64,000 nt of DNA from Saccharina japonica. Lineage: Eukaryota; Sar; Phaeophyceae; Laminariales; Laminariaceae. The notes under the pieces were generated by a model. The model saw nothing but the letters and a program-made list of their open reading frames with translations, ran no database searches and had not been told where the DNA came from. The stretch is taken from NCBI GenBank assembly GCA_008828725.1, contig MEHQ01003952.1, positions 186,001 through 250,000 of the forward strand, in the 5' to 3' direction. Shown piece by piece: positions 56,131 to 64,000 of this stretch. The position numbers and the translations under genes are program-made. How positions within the stretch are numbered: position 1 is the stretch's first letter; each line of letters starts with the position of its first letter.

Positions 56131-56473
56131 TCGCCCCGGTAGAGTAGTGGTCAGCTTCAGAGACTATTATCATTGGTACCCAGGATCGAATCCCACCGTG
56201 GTGAGAGATTTTGTCTTTATTTGAAAAAATAAAAAGGAACCAATTGCTGAGAGCGCCTTCGTGGCGTGGGTAGGCGGAATCCGACGCAAGTCGACGAGGG
56301 AAGAAAGTGCTGAAATCTTCTCGCGATAAAAAATGCAAGGCAAGAACCGTAGTGGGGGAGGAGGGAGAAGAGCCTACTTTGTGACCCCGGATCTGAGTTA
56401 TGACTAGGAAGGAGAGATAAAGGAAGGGCGAAGATAATAAATGGGATGGAGAAAAAAAAAAAAAAAAAAAAAG
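56131..56473 (+). mobile_element. SINE-like element with tRNA-related head and poly-A tail
   Basis: TAGAGTAGTGG (56140-56150) resembles an RNA polymerase III A-box, and GGATCGAATCC (56183-56193) a B-box, 43 bp apart as in tRNAs. A ~250 bp unrelated body follows, ending in about 22 A (56451-56472). No full tRNA cloverleaf can be drawn. Target duplications are not clear. The minus-strand frame here is not a gene. Confidence 0.5.
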
Positions 56474-56479
56474 TAGTAG

Positions 56480-58340
56480 TGAGAATCTGCATAACAGGTA
56501 GTAGCCGCTGTTCAGATTGTTGCCTTTGTGATGGCTGTGGTGTCCTGTTTGCGTGCGTAGGGCCCGTAGCATACAGCTAGCAGGGGGAATCCAGCAGGTC
56601 TAATTGTGACAACTACGAACTGTACTGCTGTGTTCAGTATTTATTTGTGTATGCGTGTGTTCATGATTGATGTATGCGATTCCGGCAAAACTTCCCCCTC
56701 TGATTTGACGTACCCACGCAGTACAGCAGCGATTGAAAACAACAAAACAGCCAATACCCGTCACGGGTATGGATAACACTTCATACTCGTCGAGAATTTG
56801 GGCCCCGGGCGCCAGGGTACCCAGATCTTCGACAGTTACCCATGGATGAGTACTCGGCTGCTACACGCGTACCAGGGTACCCGCCCAAAAGGTAGTAGAT
56901 ACTCTTATCCTATTATAGAGGACCGGGGCGGGACTCGTCAGGCAACAGCTCTGTCATAACTATCTTGTGCATATGCTCATCTGTACAGCGTAGAACCGCC
57001 GTGATACGTCGTTGTGTACTATTTATCGTGTGCAGACTCTGCTCTCCAGCACAACCACTAGATATAACTGTGTGTGCTCTGTGTACTCAATCGTTGTGTA
57101 TTGTTTATTGTATGTGCTCTGTGCTATGCTGCCGGTACTGTTCTGTATACAGCAGTCACTTCTTCTGTTGTACCGGTAATGTGTACTCTTCGTAGGTCCG
57201 CTCTGTGTGTATGGTCTTCGTACTGAACTCTTTATACTCTATGTACTCTGCGTGATATGTGTTGGTGTAGTGTGGCCCGGTTGGTGAGATTTCAATCTCA
57301 CAGGTTGTCTGCCCGGCCTCGCCCGGATTATCAGGGTGTTTTGCTTCGTTTTGTTTGCGCTGTGCCGCCTCCTCCTCTAGGTTTCGAGGCCGCCAAGTGC
57401 GTGCTCGCCAGCGCCCAGCGGATGCTTTGGGGAGTCGCTTGCTGTTCACAGTCGGTGTATCCAGCAGAGTCAGCTGTATGCCCCCATACCGGTCCTGGGA
57501 TATACTATACCGTTGGGTTGCGTGGATTACACACGAAGTACCTTTATCAGGCGCATTTACTCCAAACCAGTACGAGCCACGACAAAAAAAATGTTGCAGA
57601 TCGTGATTTCACTTTTTGTTAATCACAAAACTTTTTGTACCGGTCGGTTTGCTTTACGGCACTCTTCCAAACTATTTGTGTTTGGGTATGTGATTCTACG
57701 CGTCAAACCGCACGACAAAAAAAAACGTTTGATATTTGATATTTTCAGGTGCGGGGGTGCAATCTGGGCAAAACAATAAAATAATTACATTGCATTCGCA
57801 ATTTAATATTATTTCGTACGAGAATTACAGTTACTTCATGATTTTCGGAGTTCGGGAACACGAAATGGCGTGGCGATTCATGAGTTGTTCGCGGATCTAC
57901 TCGAAATAACAAAGTACCATTCAACACAAATACTCGTAGTAGTGGATGCCTGCAGTGCATAAACTATGGGTCACGAGTTTAGGTTGGCACAACCCAAAGT
58001 AAACTTCGGTTTTAAAACACAGCTCACCAGTGTGGGATCGACTTTAAACCCTACACGAAATACCTAGATCGACGTCGGAAAAAAAATAAGTCGTTGAGCC
58101 TGGACAAAGAACTACAGTTTCTATACACCGGTAGCCCACTGTACCTCAGATAGAGTATCATATCGTGACACATTTTTCGTTAGCAATGGCGGTCGCTACG
58201 CACTACTTTCCACTTTAAACGAGACAGCAGTCTGTTAACAGTATACCACATGTTTGCTAAAAAAAGATAACTATGAAGCATGTGCGATCGCTTTTCGACT
58301 TGCGACACCCCCGGGATTCCAAGTGACCAACATCCCGAAG
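56480..58340. other. Non-coding, with a dispersed repeat at 57245-57420
   Basis: 57245-57420 is related to 11310-11465 (GCTGTGCCGCCTCCTCCTCT, GGTTTCGAGGCCGC). CAGGGTACCC motifs lie at 56813 and 56872. No gene is recognised. Confidence 0.4.
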
Positions 58341-58349
58341 GGGAACCTT

Positions 58350-59554
58350 GTAAATATGTAAATATTATGCACCCCATCGCCACCGCGAGGGGTAACAGCG
58401 ATAATAATCGGGTGCAATTGTGCCAGGGGCATCGCACCGTAGTAAGTAGCGCTGCTTGCCGCAACATGTGAACGAAATTGCAAATATTGGCGCTCACGGT
58501 TTACCCAGCAGTGGCTCGATTTCTCCGACTGCGGTCTCTGCAAGTATCCACATCCGAGACTGGCTGTGAAGGTCCCCTCTCGACGTGTGGTGAGAAACTC
58601 ATTCACTACGCCATAACGATATACTGGTGAATGTTCATTTTACACCCACGCCCTGTTGGACATTTGTTTTAGATTTTAATTTGAAACTAGTATGCGTTCC
58701 ATCGCTGCCGTGAGGGGTGACAACGAAAATAATCAGGTGAACATGTTGTTTCAGCGGCATCGTACCGCTGCAACAACCGTAGCCCTGCCGCAACATCTGA
58801 GCGAAATTGCAAATATTGTTGCTCACGGTTCGCCCAGCAGTGGCTCCATTGCTTCCACTGCCGTCGACCATCTGCACGTATCGGCGCCCTAGTCGTTTTC
58901 TACGTTTTTAGCTGATACTATCACTCGCAGCGAATAACGAGGCACTCATCCATGATGCTAGAATAGTAAATGCTCGTAAACGTTCATTCTATATCCAGAT
59001 CCAAAGGTGTCTCGAACAGTTCAAGTGCAAAACGTAATTGTTTCTGCCCTCAAACGCGACCGCAGAGGAACAAACAAAATTGCCGGCGGCACTACTCACA
59101 ACGTCTTAAAAAGCAACTTGATCATTCAGAACAATCTGTACCCCATCACGACTACGCTAGGGGCAACATAAATAATATACCTGGTACGTTTTTACTATTT
59201 CAGCGGCATCGTAGCATGCCACCTATATATGTATCGTGCACGTACGTTCGGCTGTGAATATAATTTTTCATCAAGCAGTCCGCGTGGGGAATCACTTATT
59301 CCGTATGCCGCATGATAGTTATCGTACACGTACGTTTTGGCTGTGAAGATTATTTCTCACCTAGCATTCGCGTAGGGAAGCACTCGTGCTTATGTCACAG
59401 TACATATATACATATACATGTCCCGTACATGTGGTTGTGAAGAGTATTTCTCACCTTGCAGCCCGCGTGGGAAATCACTCGTTCATTATGCCCCATTGCA
59501 TTTATCGCAATAGTACCGCTGTATTCTGTCGTCGTCTTGCCGCAACGTCGGCAT

Positions 59555-59602
<48 letters not shown>

Positions 59603-59770
59603 TGTACTTGCTCCGCTGCTATACGGGCCGAGATTTCACCTATGAACTCATCATATGTTCTGTATTCCATTTTTCATAAGGCTGTTCAGTTACAAGACAA
59701 TGAGAATATACATGTAACCTGTGCCCCATCGCAAACGCGTAATAGCTACCAGCAAGACTATCCAGTGACA
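58350..59770 (+). repeat. ~326 bp tandem array, second block
   Basis: The same landmark occurs at about 58372 (ACCGCGAGGGGTAACAGCGA), 58698, 59141 and, degraded, 59724. Spacing 58372-58698 is again 326. Units decay toward the right. A (TA)n microsatellite lies at 59563-59599. Confidence 0.75.
59563..59599. repeat. TA dinucleotide repeat
   Basis: An ACACACA lead followed by about 18 TA units, ending TATGCATG. Confidence 0.95.
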
Positions 59771-59784
59771 CTGCAGACAGCTGT

Positions 59785-60261
59785 TTAAATTGGGCGTATA
59801 CGTACTGTGGTCTCAGCAGACAAAACAGTGTGGTCAATGTTTGAATCTTGACCATGATGTTGAACTTGTTGGACTCCCCACGCTATTTTATGTTGGCTCA
59901 TGCAACGCAACTCGCTCGAACCGTTTCCAAACGCACATGCGCTCGGCCCACCAGTGTCAGTGATCGTGGAGACTGAAAACAACTGGTATCTGCACGTATC
60001 ATCATACCGGTCGATGTGATGCACGGTGTCAACGCTTCGGCGCTCGCTGCCTATGCCTCTTATGAAGCGCTCCACCTCCGATATTGATTTTTGCTTTCGC
60101 CAATTCCCCAATTCGCCGTCTAGCGCTGAACTCAAGAGATAAAGGAACACCTGGCTCAGCGAGCGGCCGCTGTCCAGCTGCAAGCAACAGCCCTGCCTGT
60201 TTGCAGTTTCACCCAGTCTACCGGCACCGTTCTGTGCGGTATCCACTTGGAATTTCCACAA
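59785..60261 (-). CDS. Possible exon or ORF of unknown function
   Basis: An open minus-strand frame of about 158 residues with protein-like composition: GAGRLGETANRQGCCLQLD, SALDGELGNWRKQKSISEVE and RFIRGIGSERRSVDTVHHID. No motif is recognised and borders are unclear. It follows directly after the degraded end of the ~326 bp array. Confidence 0.3.
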   Translation of the reverse strand: MWKFQVDTAQNGAGRLGETANRQGCCLQLDSGRSLSQVFLYLLSSALDGELGNWRKQKSISEVERFIRGIGSERRSVDTVHHIDRYDDTCRYQLFSVSTITDTGGPSACAFGNGSSELRCMSQHKIAWGVQQVQHHGQDSNIDHTVLSAETTVRIRPI

Positions 60262-60264
60262 GCG

Positions 60265-63200
60265 CGATCAACTAAACAATGCCAGTTGCTGCTGTCAAAG
60301 TGAACTACGTACCTACACAGCCAAAGGATATGAACCATAACGCCGAATACTTTCTACACCAAGAACCCAATATGATAATATACTAGATAGCCGATTCTTA
60401 CTTGAATATCTACTTAGTATGAGCAAGAGACCTTTCAAGGTAGATCTATTTCCGATATTGAATGATATGTATGATCTAGCTCATGTTCCGCGTTGTGATC
60501 CGCATAATCCGCTTGATTTGTAGAACATGTTTCGAGCTGAACTATGCAGACCCTGCACCGACCTCTAACAACGGTGGATGGGTAGATAACCTAGATGATC
60601 TAGATCATGATCTATTCTCGAGGTGTACACCGTTTGGTTTCTTGACTTATAGAGTTACTACGGCAGCGTGCCCCCCTTGTTTGCGAACAGCACCCGGTAA
60701 CGCGGACGCGGTGGTTCGCAGAATTAGTCACCGCGAGGAAAGACTACGACAAGCATCAGTTTAGGACAAATACAACTTGGGGGTATGATTTCATGGAGGC
60801 CTGCCTTGTTCACTTTTCGATACATTCGCGATACATACGTACTTATGTTGTTCGGTTTCTCTGCAGCCGGTTGAATAAAAGAGTGATGTTCAGGGGCTGT
60901 TGTCCATGTTTTGTCGAATGTACCCGGTCAAGGGTATTCAAGTGAAGACGGGGGGTGCATTGTGCGCTAAGGGCATCGCGGGGACGGCGTGACCGTTGGT
61001 TAATGAAGTTCTATGATGTTGAGTCCTACGTGGAATACACCGTGTCTGCACTGTTCCGCGTGTGTACATACATGGAACAGTTTCGTCCTTGATGTAGCGC
61101 AAGGGCCCTCGGGACCGATAATATTATTTTACAGCTCAGCTTCAAAACCGGGGCCTCATGTCTCCAGACCTCGAAGATCTCTGGCAGTGCATGCGTAGTA
61201 TTTATGCTCTATTGATATACGCCGCTGCCGAACGCGTCACTCGATGGCACGCGTGGATATTCCATGGGTTGCGGAGGAAAAACAGTGGATAATGTACGCT
61301 CGTACCACCAAATACCAAATACAAACACAAGTAGACCAGTACCTGTCGTCAAAGGCCCACGGTAAAAACCACAAAGAAGTGAGCCGTACCTTTCCTCAAG
61401 GCTCCACCCTCCCATATATACGGGCTGTATATTATCATCAAATCCCAGGTCGTATCATTATCATCATCGACTGCTCTGGGAGGAGCAGCATCCACGCCGA
61501 GGCATCCAAGTACCATCTCGGATCATATTGCCTCGCCACACAATCTAAAACCCCAATATCCGTAGACCGTATGACACCCCACATATCCGGAAGCCAGTGT
61601 CTAGCAACCGTATACCGCAAACAGCCCCCCTATTCGGTGCGCGATACGATAGGTTCCGGATAACTTATCGCCAATTGCCAAATGAAAGTGAAACGGCAAG
61701 TGAAAGCTACCATAATATATCATCGCCAAATTAAAACGGCGACCTCAACTTCCACCCTTCATCATTGCCAACAAAAAACAACAATCCCAAAGCCCATCCT
61801 CAAGAATTCCAACGTAAAACGAAAATCCCGATACTAAATTTATCAATCTCGATTCCAGTGTATATCTCCTAAAGTAGAGCGAGACAGCAACTACGGGAAG
61901 GGGAAAATCCAACAAACGTAAGTATGCTGTTAATACCTTCAAAACCAAACAATAACATCGTCTTCACATACATGCCCTTCCGCCCGATAGCATCGCCTCT
62001 CCTGTTGCGTACTCTGTACGAGAAGAGCAACATATCATTTCTGATATAGAGCATCTCGAATCAAATTATAGCAACCCCATTGTTAGACACCCCCCCCAGA
62101 AGTATATAACAAGACCACAATGCGCATCTAAATCCAAAAATACTATAGGATCAGTAATTGGTTCACCTGTATGTTGTGCGTAATTAACCAATAGCTAAGG
62201 TGTACGTAACGGTTCATCAAGGCCATTGACATACTTCAATGGTGTATTAACCTTGCTAGGCGTATGGGTACCTCCCAAAAACCCCATTACCTTAAGAACG
62301 CCCAAGGTCGACCGTAAATTCTTCAAGTACTTTCCAAACACATTCCACGCATACCAAAACCTCCCACTAGTCACCCCGAAACCAAATGCCCCAAAAGCCC
62401 CGGAAAAACAAACAAACGAACAAACCAGTGAATTAATTCACACAAGTTCACCACATCGTGACGGTCACAGCAAAATGTTTAAGCGTGCAAGAGTTTGACG
62501 AGGAAGTCGGCAAGCTGCTCTGTCGACCGTACGTGGTAACCTCAAACTACCCGTCAGACACATGGTCCAGGCATGTACGTCCTAGAATCAAACCATACAG
62601 ACACCAGCCCGAATACCTGCCCCACCACAGAGACAAACCTCCGGTCAGAAGCCTTGCGTGCATAGTCCGCATCCACTTATGGTATAACCTTAACTGAGCT
62701 CCACTATCTGCGATGGGTATTGTTCGTCGTGATACCGAGTACATCTACTATCTCCTCCCTGCTCGGTAGACGAAAAAACCATCATCGCATGGTCAATTTT
62801 TAAAAGCTGCGATATCAGTGTGACTTCAAAACCCCTCGACCAGAAAAATGAAATTAAACTCAAGTTCAACCCCACAGGCCAGAACCATCAAGTGTCTATA
62901 ATAAATATGCTCGTAGGCAATGAAACAAACAGAACGTCGTTGTCGTTGTATGCGTGCACTCGCGTACAAGACTGCTGGATTACTTGTTATTCAACTACCC
63001 TCTGATCAAAACAAGTATTTGGGCCCTCGAGATACCTGGAAAAGCATTGCCTTTCGATCATTCCACAGTTCATGACAAAAGGACTGCCAAAGCCGATACG
63101 TGACATTGTACAGCTGTTGATGCTGTTATGTTTGTGGCATTCTAATATCGTACTTCGGAGGTCGTAGTACGCAATTCCGAATGCCGAATACCAGGTACCA

Positions 63201-63740
63201 GTCTACCAGATACATATCACTATACTCGTATATCCAATGCAGGCATATTACAATCCAAGCATATTATAGTATCGAACAAACGAATTATAAATAATTTCCT
63301 CTTGTCAATTTCAACCCAAAAACACGATCCAACAATATTTAATCTACTGTAAAGTGAATTGCTACTAAAGGAGCCGAACCCCACGTACTCAACCCCTGTC
63401 TCCTGCTCCCCACCCCACGGACTCGACGCTTGTCTTCCGCCGCGGCTCAACGGCACCGCGGCATGGACTACATATCGTAAATCCGCAGAGTGAGGGTGCA
63501 TCGGGTGGTTAGTTTCAACGCCAGGAACCAAAACAAGTCCCCACAGATCCGGAGACCAGTATCGAGCAATCGCATACTACAAAATAGCTCGTGCTCTTCT
63601 TTGTTGAGCATCCCCGTATTTACGACTCACTCGTGCAAGTACGTGTATTGTGTAGGAGATGTATGCGCGGGAAGGTTATGTTTATGTCAACATGTTGCAC
63701 TGTAATATGCCGCAATAAGTGTATTTTGTGAGGAATGCAT
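60265..63740. other. No gene recognised; A/C-rich plus strand
   Basis: Several plus-strand frames at 60483-60764, 61244-61663, 62226-62498 and 62458-62697 look weakly protein-like (for example LSVQEFDEEVGKLLCRPYVV) but are broken by stops, with no clear splice borders. A short similarity links 61575-61620 (CCACATATCCGGAAGCCAGT) and 63539-63581 (CCACAGATCCGGAGACCAGT), suggesting a decayed repeat. Confidence 0.35.
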
Positions 63741-63749
63741 TGTGAGGAC

Positions 63750-63796
63750 ACAGGCGGCTCAAAAAACAGTAGCGCACACCTCTACCGTAGGGCGCC
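63750..63796 (+). mobile_element. Terminal fragment of MITE family 1
   Basis: GGCTCAAAAAACAGTAGCGC followed by ACACCTCTACCGTAGGGC matches the right end of the copies at 6744-6995 and 8875-9131 (CTCAGAAAAAAACAT...GCACCTCTATCGTAGCATGC). The rest of the element is missing. Confidence 0.5.
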
Positions 63797-64000
63797 GCTA
63801 TCGCGTACGTACGTGGAACGCGTTAAATTAGGCTGGGAATAGTCTTTCCGCACATCATCAGTGCAGGAGCTGCGGTCGGCCTCATGCTGATGGTTTCTTG
63901 CTTCAATCTCCAACCCCCCCCTTCTACCCGCTTCTCTATTAAGCAAGGAAAGACGATCAATATTTTAACCACAAAGAGAAGAATACCTCCCCTGCAAGCA

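Overview
This is nuclear-type eukaryotic DNA, not bacterial or viral. It has no long uninterrupted genes. What coding sequence can be recognised is in short exons with GT...AG borders, phase-compatible joins and introns of roughly 0.6-0.8 kb. There are many short tandem repeats, long C/G and purine tracts, a stretch of CCCTAA-type repeats, one 514-base assembly gap, and many small inverted-repeat transposons. Intron-rich genes, Gly/Ala/Pro low-complexity inserts and a CGDPHM (von Willebrand type D-like) protein remnant would fit a stramenopile such as a brown alga. That assignment is an inference and cannot be proven from this window.

Layout. 2.1-9.4 kb: pieces of one multi-exon, many-pass membrane protein gene (minus strand) with two copies of a ~250 bp MITE in its introns. 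9.5-13.6 kb: mostly non-coding, with a minus-strand exon at 12.4-12.6 kb and a 640 bp hAT-like element with an 8 bp target duplication. 13.6-16.0 kb and 34.7-37.8 kb: two inverted arms made of degenerate ~42 bp tandem repeats, 18.6 kb apart, each carrying a different small transposon that the other arm lacks. Between the arms: orphan membrane exons (16.4-18.4 kb), a nest of transposons (18.7-21.4 kb), simple repeats, and the best gene of the window (24.8-30.2 kb, minus strand), whose five main exons join in phase. 38.6-39.5 kb: a complete 900 bp inverted-repeat element related to the broken copy at 18.7-21.4 kb. 40-48 kb: scattered minus-strand exon candidates, tandem ~195 bp repeats, the gap, and a 97 bp TTAA-bounded palindrome. 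50.2-51.1 kb: a frameshifted vWD-like gene. 54.2-59.8 kb: a ~326 bp tandem array split by about 3 kb of other repeats. 60-64 kb: A/C-rich DNA in which I recognise no gene.

No pathway or operon-like cooperation can be read here. All better-supported exons lie on the minus strand and appear to belong to several unrelated genes embedded in transposon-rich DNA. The main information is genomic: nested mobile elements whose pre-insertion (empty) sites can be read directly from the paired repeats. Many exon calls rest only on splice-site quality, reading-frame continuity and protein-like composition, and confidence is set accordingly.
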